64,000 nucleotides of DNA from Asterella californica (taxonomy: Eukaryota; Streptophyta; Marchantiopsida; Marchantiales; Aytoniaceae), in assembly GCA_036924285.1 (NCBI GenBank), contig JAYKYS010000001.1, positions 14,161,501 to 14,225,500 of the forward strand, written 5' to 3'. Below are positions 49,601-60,531 of the stretch, piece by piece. Each line of letters begins with the position of its first letter. Position 1 is the stretch's first letter. Both the position numbers and the translations under genes were made by a program. The notes under the pieces are model-generated. The model saw only the letters and a list, made by a program, of their open reading frames with translations. It did no database searches and had not been told where the DNA came from.

Positions 49601-50874
49601 CGAGCTATGACAGTGCCATTCGAATCTTCAATAAAGCATCCATCTTTATTGAAGCGCACTTGCAGACCCTGCTCTATCAACTGTCCTACAGATAGCAGGT
49701 TTCTAGTCAATGTAGGTACATGTAAGACATTCCGTATACCAGTAAACGTTGAGGCAGGAATGTCAAGTGGAATGTTACCCTTGTGCTGGATCTTGTGCTT
49801 GGTGTCATCTCCTGTCATCATAAACTGTGGAGTCTCCACAGGCTCGAGTGAACTAAACCACTCCCGATGGGGAGTCATGTGACTGGTGGCGCCGGAGTCG
49901 ATCACCCAGTCAGTCTGTGGCTCGAAAGCCGCATAACTCTGATGCGTAGTAATCAGCAATTGCTCCGAATAGACATGCTCAGTGACTGCATAGCCTTGCT
50001 GGTTGCTGTTACCTTGTTGGGGGTTGTTGTCGTGTTGTCTCTGATCGTTCTGCTTCTTGTAGCACTGATTCGCATTGTGGCCTTGTTTCTTGCAGTAGTT
50101 GCAGGAACCAGGCGCTCTTCTCTGATTGTTGTTGGAACCTCCAGACTGTTGCTGGTTCTGCTGGTTCTGCTGCTGCTGCGATTGCTGTTGCTGTCCGCGA
50201 CCCCGTCCACGTCCAGCACCTTTGCCACGACCCCTACCTCGAGATCCTCCAGAACCTGCAAAATAGACAGATTCTTGCTGACCCGTCGAAGTAGAACTCC
50301 CCAGTAGGCGCACCTCCTCTCCTAACATCATAGGAACAAGCTCATCAAACCGCGGAAGAGGTTCTCTGGTCGAAATCGATGTTATGAACTGTTTGTACTC
50401 TGCAGGCAGTCCTTGCAATGTGGCTCCGATCAAGACAGTGGGATCAATCTCGACTTTGACAGAAGATAGCTGATCCGCAAGCTGCTTGACCCCGTTCACA
50501 TAGTCGTTTATGCACATCGACCCCTTCTTCACGGTATTGAACTGCTGCAGCAATTGCAGCTTCCGCGCCTCTGTTCCGGATTGAAACAGATGCGCGAGTG
50601 CATCCCAAGCTTTCTTGGGCGTATCACAATCCTGGATGTGACCGATCATCGATGCTGAAACTGTCAGCGCGATGTAGTGAATAGTCTGATATGAGCGCTT
50701 CTTCCACTCCTTGAATTTCGGATCAGAAATTGGCACTTCAGGCGCTTTCTCCTCCTCAGTGATAAGATCCCATAGATCTTGTCCCTGCAGGAAAGTCTTC
50801 ATCCGGAACTTCCACACTTGGTAGTTGTTCTTGTCGAGTTTCTCTCCAGTGATCAAAGACACAGACTCCGCCAT
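46581..50874 (-). CDS. Copia-3 gag-pol polyprotein with one frameshift
   Basis: I place the start at ATG 50874 (MAESVSLITGEKL). Domains in order: UBN2-type gag; Gly/Arg and Gln/Asn-rich linker; CCHC knuckle CNYCKKQGHNANQC; protease WVIDSGATSHMT; GAG-pre-integrase HMNFQRL...CAACQFGK; integrase core [31 protein letters not shown]; reverse transcriptase from WVFKVKRN with IYVDDLIITGN; RNase H with TDADWAGSADRRSTSGY and ending VADIFTKALPRDKF. The frame breaks once, at a run of five T in sense (47943-47947), between VDF and EETFAPVAK. One T too many ends the first frame at 47941; the second frame runs 47957-46581. It is otherwise full length, so the break may be recent or a sequencing error. Confidence 0.92.
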
Positions 50875-51533
50875 AGCTGCAATGTCGAAATTGCACTGTT
50901 CTGTACGTGGAAAACCTCCCAGAAACTGCACGAAACTCGTCTCTCCCCACCGCGCGATCAAGAGTTGTCACAAGTCACGACGAGGTGACTCCGCGAACTC
51001 CTCCTGCAGCGACAACGAGAAAAGAACCTGTGCGCGAACTGTAGGTGTACAAAACACGACGGAAACGTCGAAAGAACACACCAAGAAAGGTCGAAACTGG
51101 ACCAAATGAGGTCGAAAATGGGCGTGCGACCCCTTGAAATTTTCAGAAATTTTCAAAACCCACCCTTATTCGAAACAGGATTAGTTTTGGACTCAAGTCC
51201 TAAAACTTTCGTTTTGGTCGAAAAAGATCCGTTTGAAAATCTGCCGCTGGAAATCTCCAAATCGACTGAAACTTGGCCCAGTACACAATTCGGACCTTCT
51301 GAGCAAGACAGCCTTAAAAGGACTGGTCGACAGAAAACAGCGAGAAAAAATCGTCTAGGCCTCCGAAATCGCGTTCAAAGTTTCTGGTGGCGAAAGAAAC
51401 GGTTTCGCCTCACCCGAACGCATCAGCAGGATAGTGCTCAACATCAGGCACAACTCCGGCTGCTCTCTCCTGTACTCCAATCTCCATCTTGCTCATCAGC
51501 AAGGGACACACGCTCTCACCAGCTCTGATACCA

Positions 51534-51764
51534 TGTAGAAAGATCGATACTTCGAGGACACTCCAAGAAGAGAGAGAGAGCGAGTAGACAAGGAAGTAAA
51601 ATAGGAATGAGATGAGAGAGGCTTTGCCTCTCTCTGTATATATAGTGGAGGTGAGTACAAGGGAAACCCTAATGGTGGGTTAGTCCTCTAACTAACTCTA
51701 ACAACCCTAACCATTCCGGCTAATGGTAGCCGTCGATCTACTAGAGCTTGGGACTATATCAACA
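51534..51764 (-). repeat. Copia-3 5' LTR
   Basis: This 231-bp LTR starts TGTAGAAAG beside the primer site and ends ATCAACA before the target duplication AATGG. It has T and T where the partner LTR (46408-46638) has C and C, in GGGTTAG-CCCTC and CCA-CTCC contexts. Confidence 0.95.
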
Positions 51765-52266
51765 AATGGAAGTCTCGAAATTTGTACTCTTTCTCAAGAC
51801 CATTGATGGTGTGTAGGATGAGATCATCATCCTCGACTTTCATCCCTATGCTGTTAAGCTGCTCAACTAGACCTCGCACTTGATAAACATAATCTGTAAT
51901 GCTCAATGAACCCTTCTTAACATCTAAGAGTTGCTGCTTGAGTTGTAACTTACGAGCTTTGGTAGATGTCTGGAAAACATTAGCTAGTGCATCCCAGACC
52001 TCTTGGGGGGTATCAACAGACTGTATGTAACCAAACATGGAAGGTGAGACACACAAAGAAAGATAATGCACAGCTTGACAAGCTCGTTTGTTCCATGCAT
52101 CAACATCAGGATCCGTATCAACTCCAACGGGTTTTACATCTGTCTCTGTGACCAAACCAACAAGCTTTGGCCTTTCAAGAAAGCGGACATGCGATACTTC
52201 CATATGGAGTAGTTGTTTTTGTCTGAAGCTCACCGGTAATGGCTGAAAATGTATCTATTCTACTCA
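51765..52266 (-). pseudogene. Copia-1 gag N-terminal part (duplication copy 2)
   Basis: It matches 6284-6788. The start ATG is at 52266. Two single-base deletions relative to copy 1 (in GAAGGCTCACC and CCAAACAAGC) shift the frame in the first 40 codons. The remainder (LVTETDVKPVGVDTDPDV to HTINGLEKEY) is open. Copia-3 separates it from 46284-46407. Confidence 0.85.
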
Positions 52267-52379
52267 TGATGGATTAGACGTAAGAAACGAAGATACAGAC
52301 AATGTCTCTGAACAGATCAGAATTTTACACAGTGATAGAAATGTTGATTCTAGGATTATGTAGATGTAGGTCTGGACGT

Positions 52380-53697
52380 TGTCGTGATGTGAATCATTTT
52401 ACATTGTAAATAATTCACCTCTCTGTCTAGCGTTAGTCTCTCTGAGTAGAGTTGGGACCTCAGAGATGTCGACACTTGAGGATATTATATATTTTGGGTC
52501 TTAGTAGGTTGATTTGCCATGTAGATAGGGCTTTAGTTCATGGGTTGTACTTACGTGGTGCCCATGCACGCTTTTAGCTGATTTTAGTTTACTTTCAAGG
52601 CTATGTGTCGTTCTAGGTAGTTGAGGTTATACGCTAGCGCTTTAGGGGACTTGACGTGGTAGCATATGGGTTGAATTGAGTTACCAGGTAGTTTAAGGCA
52701 CAAAATGACAACCAAATGGAGCTATGAACTCCCATTGGTCCATTTTTGTCTTTTGTGAAACTCTAAGTTTAGAAACAGAGCTCTAGAGTGGATTTCGAGC
52801 TATTGGTGAGGACACTTCGAAATCTGAGAGCACTGGGAGATAGAGCTCGTCGTGCCAAGCACTGTCAGCGAAAAGTTTGATCGATTTGAGACAATAAACA
52901 AGGAGTTATGGCTGATTGAAGTTCGATTTGTGTTAGAATTGCAGCACTTCTGTTCAATTTGGGGTTTTGAGTGTCATTTGCAGCAGAATTGAGGAAATCG
53001 CTTCAAACCTTCGTGGTGGTGTTCACTGTCAGCCGGGCTATGACTGTCCAAAAATTTTCGTATCATTTGAATGACTGAGTAATTCAGGGCGGCCGCTGAA
53101 GTAGAGGGGGTCCGAAAAGCTCTCAATCTGGAACAGCAACTTCAGAGAGCGAGATCTGGAGTTCTGTGTGGAATCAGGAGGCCCAACTTCACAGGAGTGT
53201 TCAGCAAGCTGTGTACTGCAAATCCTGTAAGAATTTCCCAAAGTGATCGAGCCAATTCTTTGTTCTAGGTAGAAACAGCTGTCTGGGTACCAGAAATTGC
53301 CAAAATTTCTCTACTCAGAAAGTTTCTACTCATATCTTAGTGCTCTGAATTGATCCGAAGCTCAAACTTCGTATGTGTATCCAGTAGGACCTTATTGACA
53401 TGTAGGAGGAGTTCTGAAGCCTGAACCTTCACATATTTCTCAATCCTGAGTGTCAAAGTTCGCCATCTGATCTTATCATTGCTAGTTAAGCCTGAACTTT
53501 GCTTCCTGAGCATATCAGAAGAGCCTAGAGACTTATATGAGTGTTTTTCAGTATCACCTTGAGACCTGGAGCCTATCCTCTGAGTAAACCAGCCACAGCC
53601 TGAAGTCCAACGCTTCCCTAAGTAGATTGAACACAGCCTTCAAGCTCATATCACAGCCAGAAGGTTCGCCCTTCCCAGGAAGACTCTCAACTTGACA
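52380..53697. mobile_element. Insert E, probable solo LTR (1,318 bp)
   Basis: It is present only in duplication copy 2. It starts TGTCGTGATGTGAATC and ends CTTGACA, between two copies of ACGT (52376-52379 and 53698-53701). Copy 1 reads across at 6895-6903 without it. It has no gag-pol frame. Its first 16 bases match 12 of 16 in insert X, which also has a 4-bp target duplication. A solo LTR is most likely; a short non-autonomous element is the alternative. Confidence 0.65.
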
Positions 53698-53701
53698 ACG
53701 T

Positions 53702-54338
53702 AGGTCTGTGTGACGCAAACTGTCAGAATGTCTAAAAGATGTCGTTTACATCTTCAAATACGTGGTCAAAGTACAATTGACTGTATGTCCTAAAATGAAA
53801 TAGCTCGGAATGAGTCCAAAATAATTTCGTTGGGTAAATACTGCAAAATCTTTACTCTATAAGTAGAGCCTTTGGTACGGGGATGATTTTGTCCGTTTTG
53901 GCTTAAAATGAGTAGAAGATCTTAAAAAATGCAGTCAAAGCTTGTTGACTGATTATAATTGTGAAAACTCTCACAAAACATACAGCAGAGGGACAATTCT
54001 AAAATTCAGAACCTGTCACCAACGCTGTCATTCCTTGCTGCACCAGAAAAAATGATGTATGGACTTCCGAAAGTAGCTCCAAACAGCAAGGACGCCTATA
54101 GAGTTTCGCCTCAAGAGAAATCTCCATGTGCAAAAAATTGCAGCACCTCCACTTGCAATCTGAGTCCTCTGTATGCCTCCAATCTCTAATTCCTTCACTC
54201 AAGCTCTGATACCATGTCACGATGTATGACAGCAAGAACCCAATTCATAGCACCACTCCAACAAGGGAGGAAAACCTTCTAACAAGGAAGGAGGCTCTCG
54301 CAGCCTTCACAAGAGGAAGAAAAGAAGGAACAAAGTAT
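53702..54338 (-). mobile_element. Copia-1 leader, primer site and interrupted LTR (copy 2)
   Basis: The primer site is at 54201-54214 (minus-strand TGGTATCAGAGCTT) and the LTR start at 54215. Copia-2 interrupts at 54338; the LTR continues from 58335. It matches copy 1 at 6904-7538 with few differences. Confidence 0.7.
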
Positions 54339-54753
54339 TGTTACAGAACTGAGAACTGTACTCCCAAGTCTCTCAGAATATAGAATTTATCTCCCACAAC
54401 AGAATGCTACGAGCCTATTAGAACTGATAACAGATTAGCCTGTTAAAACTAATCAGAAGGAGAACTGAACAGAAATATTCCGAGATGATATGCGCACAGC
54501 TTTACTTAGACTTCAGAACTGGTACAGACAGAAAGGGCTTCCGACTCATACTACTCTACAGGGAATGTGGGTTAATATACTAATGATACATAACTGCTGT
54601 CACCTCAAAGTGACTTACCTAACTGCTGTCACAGTGCTTCTCACGTCACAAGTCATGTCACAAGTCACCTCTTCTTTTTTTTTTTACTTTTGTCTTTTTA
54701 TCTTCCGCAGAGTTTTGATGCGACTCTCTAATGATATTTAACACCCTCCTTCA

Positions 54754-55967
54754 TTAGAGCATCACTTCTTTCATACCTAGTAAATCTATGATATGTATAA
54801 ATCTTAGCTTTGGTAAAGCTTTGGTAAAAATATCAGCTAATTGATCTTCCGATGGACAATATTCCAGCTTGACTATCTTAGCTTCAATTTTCACTTCAAA
54901 TCCTGGTGGTTGAATCATGTAAACTTCTTCCTCTAACTCTCCATGAAGGAAAGCTGACTTCACATCCATCTGATGTATTTCCCAGTGGTAATGACCAGCA
55001 AGAGCCATTACAAGTCTGATTGAATCCCACTTTGCAACTGGTGCAAAAGTTTCACCATAATCAATCCCTTCTTGTTGCTGAAATCCTCTTGCTACTAACC
55101 TTGCTTTCAACTTGTCAACTGAACCATCTGATTGTAGCTTGGTTTTGTAAATCCATTTGCATTGGATGGCTCTTTTTCCTCCTGGTAGCTTAACCAAATC
55201 CCACGTATGATTTTTGAGTAGTATTTTATACTCCTCTTGCATAGCTTGTCTCCAACCAGGATCTTTGTTAGCTTCTTCAATGTAAGTGGATCATCCTCCT
55301 GAATACTTTCAGCAAGTCCACAGTAATCATCAAGCCTTGCTGGTGGTCTTCTAACTCTTTCTGATCTCCTTACTTGAGAATCTGCTGCATGTTTTAAGTC
55401 ATCTCCTTTAGCTTCATGAATACTTGGTAACTCAAATTCAGAATTTTGTTGAAATTCAACTTGCTCTTCACTAGGATTAGTGAGAGATGTTGACTGCTCC
55501 AAGTCCACCTCAATATCAGATTTATCAGATTCTGAATCAATCTGATCTTCACTTGTAGGTAGCTTAAATCTGAATGTATCACAAGTTTCTTTCTCACCTT
55601 CCATCAGATCAGAATCCAACTCAGAGAATCTAACATCTCTGCTGATGTGAGTCTTTCTTGTAGACTGATTGTATACTTTGTAACCCTTGGTTTGCTCAGC
55701 ATAGCCCACAAATATACACTTCTCAAATTTTACATCCAACTTCTGTCTCTTCTCATCATTGATGTGCATGTAAGCTGTGCACCCAAAAATCCTGAAGTGA
55801 GACACATCTTGTTTCACTCCTGTAAATGTCTCTTCAGGTGTCTTGTGCTGCACAGCTGTTGTATATGCTCTGTTCATAATGTAAACAGTTGTGTTGCAAG
55901 CTTTAGCCCAAAAATAATTGGAAAGATTCTTGGCCTTCAGCATGGATCTGCCACTCTCCACAATCAC
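54754..55967 (-). pseudogene. Copia-2 integrase end and deleted reverse transcriptase (copy 2)
   Basis: The frames 55967-55107 and 55242-54754 repeat those of copy 1, including the internal deletion joining PPGFEV to the RNase H tail and the loss of the YVDD box. Few residues differ (Ala/Lys in YFWAK, Lys/Gln in GVKQDV against GVKPDV, Ile/Arg near the end). Confidence 0.85.
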
Positions 55968-56191
55968 TCTATTTTTCCTTTCAGCTACATCATTTTGTTG
56001 TGGAGTATAGCTGTGGAAAGTTACCTTTGAATACCATACTCTTCACAAAACTGAGTAAACAGGTTAGAACAATATTCTCCTCCTCCATCTGATCTGAGAA
56101 CTTTAATCTTCTTGCCACTTTGATTTTCTACAAGAGCCTTGAACTTCTTGAAGTATTCAAATACTTCAGACTTCTGTTTTAGGAAGTAGAT

Positions 56192-57835
56192 CTATGTCTT
56201 TCTGCTCACATCATCAATAAATGTCAGAAAATACTTACAGCCTCCAATAGAGCTTGTTTGCATAGGTCCACAAACATCTGAATGGACCAAAGTCAACAAC
56301 TCTTTTGTTCTTGCACCTCCCTCCTTTGGAAAACTCTTTCTGCTTTGTTTTCCAAATATACATCCTTCACATATATCTCCAGTAGTTGGTAGCTTCATCC
56401 TTGGTAGTCCTTCTACCATATGATTATCCATCATATGTTTCTGACTTCTAAAGTTCAAGTGTGCAAATCTCTGGTGCAAAAGACTTGCTTGATTATAAGA
56501 ATCAACAACCATAGAGGCTTCTTGAACTTGAGGCTCAACATTCAAGATATATAGTCCTGACTTCTGATCTCTCCTTCCTGAAGCAATAACTCTCTGATTA
56601 TGTGAACCATCCAGTATCTGCAGCTTTGTATCATCAAAAATCACCTTCATTCCATGGTCTGTGATTTTTCCAACAGAAAGCAAGTTCTTAGTGAGCTTTG
56701 GAATAAAGAGTACCTCTTGTATACTCTTCAGATCCCCTTCACTTGTTTTCACTGTCATAACTCCAGTACCTTGAACTTCACATCCTGTACCATCAGCTTG
56801 AGTAACCTTAGAACCTGCTATTGCTGAAAAGTCTTTCAAGAGTGATCTTTGGCTGGTCATGTGCTTAGAGGCACCAGAATCAATGTACCAATTCTTGTCT
56901 TCTGTTGTTGTAGATATCAAGCTGGTAATAAACATATTACCAACATCCTTCTCTTCTTGTGCATCTTCTTGAGCAGCAACATTACTTGATGTAGAATTCT
57001 GACCTCCATATGCCTTTCTAGCATAGCAATCTTCAATCTTGTGACCTTTCTTTCCACAGAAGAAACAAGTTCCCAACTTCTTTCTGCACTCTTCAATCTT
57101 GTGACCTTTCTTCTTACAGAATGAGCAGAAAGTTGTGCCTTGATTTCCTGAGTAGGAAGACCCATGTTTCTGAGATTGCTGCTCCTCTCTTCTGTAAGTC
57201 TTCACCATAAAAGCAGATCCTTGATTTTTCTGAGGGAAAAACTTTCTGATCAGCTGTTCTTCTTCATGTAGTAAACTGCACAACTCCTCATAAGTTGGCA
57301 TACTCTCCTTTCTGTTGATATCAGAAACAAAATGAAAATATGGAGTACTAAGACTATTCAAAGTTATAGAAACTAGATCTTCATCACCATATGTCCCTCC
57401 TGCTCTGGTTAGCTGCACATAAATACCATCTTTCTTCTCAAGGTGTTCATGAATATCTGCACTCTCATCCATCTTCATAGAGTGTAGATCATTCTTCAAC
57501 TTTGCTACTCTATTTTTGCTCACATTATCATATCTGCTAGCTAGCTTCTCCCAAGCTTCTCTTCCTGTATAACAAGCCTCAATGGTAAGCCTGATACTCT
57601 CCTTCACAGCAAGCAGAATATTGGCTAATGCTCAATTTTGCTTCTTAATGAATCTTAGAGTTTCAGGAGAACTCTCATCATAAAATGGAGCAAGCTTCTC
57701 TTCTCCAGAAACCACACCCCATAAATCCTTCTCACTCAGAATGGCTTTCATGATCAGTTTCCAGGAACTGTAATTGTTAGGACCTGAAAGTCTAAGGCTC
57801 TCATTCAAACCAAACTCACTGAAAGTAGCAGCCAT
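56192..57835 (-). pseudogene. Copia-2 gag-protease-integrase region (copy 2)
   Basis: This has the same organisation as 9391-11034: a gag start at 57835, a stop at 57632, then the 471-codon frame 57607-56192. That frame has two CCHC knuckles, the DSGA protease motif and the beginning of the integrase. It differs from copy 1 by a Leu/Pro change in the first frame (SSPETLRF), while the 471-aa frame is identical. The stop after FIDDVSR is shared, so inactivation predates the duplication. Confidence 0.85.
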
Positions 57836-58334
57836 GGATGCTATCTTGCTGAAAAGATGAGTCCAAAGAAAAGCCCTAGAAACTAAATACCAGATTATCA
57901 GAATCTTAAAACCTTAACTTGAGCAACCTGTGCTCTGATACCATGTTACATAACTGAGAACTGTACTCCCAAGTCTCTCAGAATATAGAAGTTATCTCCC
58001 ACAACAGAATGCTACCAGCCTATTAGAACTGATAACAGATCAGCCTGTTAAAACTAATCAGAAGGAGAACTGAACAGAAATATTCTGAGATGACATGTGC
58101 ACAGCTTTACTTAGACTTCAGAACTGATACAGACAGAAAAGGCCTCCGACTCATACTACTCTACAGAGAATGTGGGTTAATATACTAATGATACATAACT
58201 GCTGTCACCTCAAAGTGACTTACCTAACTGCTGTCACAGTGCTTCTCACATCACAAGTCACCTCTTCCATTTTTTTACTTTTGTCTTTTTATCTTCCGCA
58301 GAGTTTTGATGTGAATCTCTAATGATATTTAACA

Positions 58335-58477
58335 AATATCATTAAAGAGACTGACTTGGGGGCAGAGCCCCTTCTCAATATATAGGGAGAGTCAAAAGAC
58401 TTTTGGGGTTGGGTCTCCGTAACATAGTTGTGCCCAAAGTCTTACAGGACTTGTGCCCAAAGTCTTACAAGACTTCA
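58335..58477 (-). mobile_element. Outer part of the Copia-1 LTR (copy 2)
   Basis: After Copia-2 the Copia-1 LTR resumes with a sense TATA-like box (CTCCCTATATATTGAG near 58380) and ends at a candidate CA edge at 58477. The first TG of the LTR in minus orientation supplies the TGA stop of the neighbouring small ORF, which suggests that Copia-1 landed inside that ORF. Confidence 0.45.
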
Positions 58478-58927
58478 GGAGCTTGTACTACTATACATGT
58501 AAACAGGGATTTCGGGAGCTTCCAGTTTCTTGAAAAGACTCTTAAGGGCTTTGGATCGGCGCTCGTATAGCTCTGTACTCCTCAAAAGTTCTTGTCCTGC
58601 CTCCCCCCGCTGCAGCTTCACCAGCTCCTTGAAAATTTTGTAAACATCGTAAATGGAATAGGGAACTTTCTCGTCTCCTGAATTTTGGTTAGTGTCGCCT
58701 TTATACTCGAAACCATTCGTACTGTCAGCCGCCACTTCCGGCTGAAAATATCCTGATTCCATAAACTGTTGAAGACGAATCTGGACATTCGCTTTGTTCG
58801 TACTGTTCTCCTTCTCGGTCTGCAGCTGTACCGAGTGTCTTCGGATCCTCTTCGATAGACACTCAGTGGCAAGCTCAGTATTAACTCCTTCGAAACGTTG
58901 CTCAGGTTCGTCAAGGGCAAGGCTCAT
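58475..58927 (-). CDS. Small unknown ORF, copy 2 (150 aa, possibly truncated)
   Basis: It is open from ATG 58927 (MSLALDEPEQRFEG) to TGA 58475, ending ...PVYMYSSTSS. No domain is recognised. The protein is charged, with a likely helical segment IYDVYKIFKELVKLQ and a Lys/Arg/Leu-rich helix before PEIPVYMY. It is divergent from the dioxygenase, with 70 bp between start codons, so a shared promoter or 5' overlap is implied if it is real. Its stop lies at the probable Copia-1 LTR edge, so the natural C-terminus may be lost. The counterpart at 11379-11830 is broken. The lack of a second intact copy and its short length keep confidence low. Confidence 0.4.
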   Translation of the reverse strand: MSLALDEPEQRFEGVNTELATECLSKRIRRHSVQLQTEKENSTNKANVQIRLQQFMESGYFQPEVAADSTNGFEYKGDTNQNSGDEKVPYSIYDVYKIFKELVKLQRGEAGQELLRSTELYERRSKALKSLFKKLEAPEIPVYMYSSTSS

Positions 58928-58997
58928 ATCATTCTTTCCTCCGCATCTGATTTCCACGAGAGTAGAGTGATATCTGCACTCGTACTACTACAACATC

Positions 58998-60531
58998 ATG
59001 GGTTTAGCGGACCCAACAGCGTACCACCGTGATCAAATTCCCGTCATCGACTTCACCGGTGTGGAAAATCCAGCTGAGAGGGCCTCGGTGATCAAGCAGC
59101 TCACCTACGCTCTCGAGACCTTCGGTTTCTTCGAAGCCATCAACAGCTGCGTCCCTGTGGAGCGCCTCGACGATGCGTTCAATGTCAGCAAGGAGTTCTT
59201 TGAGCAACCCCAGGAGAAGAAAAAAGAGGCGTACTTAGACCACAAGGAAAACAAGCCCATGGTGGGAGTTTTCCAGGTCGGCTGGAAGAACCAGAACATA
59301 TTCTGCGGTATTACATGCCACATGGAAGATTACGTCTTCCGCCATTATCACCAGTCGTCAGACATGCCTCACACCTTCAGGAAAGCTCCTCCAGCCCTTT
59401 CGAATAGCATCAACGATGCCAATGGTGCGCTGACTGCGGCCTTTGAGAATCTGACTTTCTCCACGTTGCCGAACGTTTTCCCATCCACAATACCCACGTA
59501 CAGGTACGCATGCTCGGGCGTTTCACTTGACAATGTGTTACGTCTTTTACACGGTGTCCTAATAAGTTTGCTTGTGCATAACAAGAGTGCAACTTCGTCT
59601 GCTCGAACAGTTTAGGAGCTCTTGTCTAAATGGGGCTTGCATCAGCATCGTGATCAGTACGTTCTCTGCTCGCACGAGGGTTGAAATCTGCAGAGTTTTC
59701 TCATGATAGAGGTCACAGCGACAGTGAGGACTCATTACTTACACTCAGTTTCTGAAACTGCCGGGTGTCTTTTCCCGTTCATAGGGAGAAGCTCACTTCC
59801 CTGCTAGACCCTCTGGGCACTTTCATGGACCTACTTCTGGATCTCGTCTCCGAAAGCCTAGGACTTGACCCGAGTTTCATCCGCACGAAATATCATGACA
59901 ACTCGTTGCCCAGACACTTGATCATGCATTGCTATCCCAAGAAGTCCGAACACGAGCTGGACGAGTGTGGCGAGCAAATCGGACTCATTCCCCACAAGGA
60001 TACGAGTATTCTCACCATTGTGGGTCAGGGATTCGACGCCTCGGGGCTTCAAATCAATGTGACAGGAGACACATGGATCACTGCTCTCCCCAGCAGGGGA
60101 GGCCTCATCATCAACGGCGGTGACGTTCTTCAGGTACGAAGGCATTATCTCGAAAATGGCCGTGACTTGGTCTTGTTCTTCTGTTCAGTTACTACCGTAG
60201 TCCTGTCGCTTTCTCCCAGCTGTCATCTCGCTTAACTTGCAAAGGTTTTGTTCCTGGTCTCATTCTGGCGGTTTCTCTACAGGCCTGGAGCAATGGCAGA
60301 TACAGAAGCATCATCCATCGAGTTATCAACAACCCGAGAAAAGATCGCCATTCGTTTGCTTACTTCTGCGTTCCTTGCGAAGGACCAAACGACGAGAAAG
60401 TGATCGAGCCTATTCCCGCACTGATCACTCCTCAAAATCCCAACCGGTACAAGCCCTTCACGTACTACAAGTACTTCCAAACCAAAGTCAACAAGGACAG
60501 CGTGAACTTGCTGGCAGAGAACGCAGTATAG
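58998..60531 (+). CDS. 2-oxoglutarate/Fe(II)-dependent dioxygenase, copy 2 (3 exons)
   Basis: The exons are 58998-59503, 59785-60133 and 60283-60531, with splice sites identical to copy 1. They give 367 residues with the same catalytic set: His239, Asp241, His297, Arg307 and Ser309. It differs from copy 1 at residue 180 (Gly for Asp) and 354 (Val for Leu), both outside the catalytic residues. Both introns appear identical to those of copy 1, which points to a recent common origin or conversion. Both copies could be active paralogues; whether either is expressed cannot be seen here. Confidence 0.93.

Larger units (their letters stand above)
46408..51764 (-). mobile_element. Copia-3, near-complete young copia element (5,357 bp)
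   Basis: The two LTRs of 231 bp (46408-46638 and 51534-51764) begin TGTAGAAAG and end ATCAACA. I see two differences between them. The target duplication is AATGG (46403-46407 and 51765-51769). The primer site in sense (TGGTATCAGAGCTGG, just left of 51534) fits initiator tRNA-Met. The polypurine tract in sense is GAAGGGGAG beside 46639. The sense TATA box is CACTATATATACAG in each LTR. It is absent from duplication copy 1, so it inserted after the duplication. Confidence 0.96.
54339..58334 (-). mobile_element. Copia-2 (duplication copy 2), both LTRs present
   Basis: The left (3') LTR is 54339-54743 and the right (5') LTR 57944-58334, both TGTTACA...TTTAACA. The target duplication is imperfect: AGTAT (54334-54338) versus AATAT (58335-58339). 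The LTRs differ by several substitutions and a gap of about 10 bp, so this element is older than Copia-3. It preserves the ancestral right end lost in copy 1. Confidence 0.92.
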
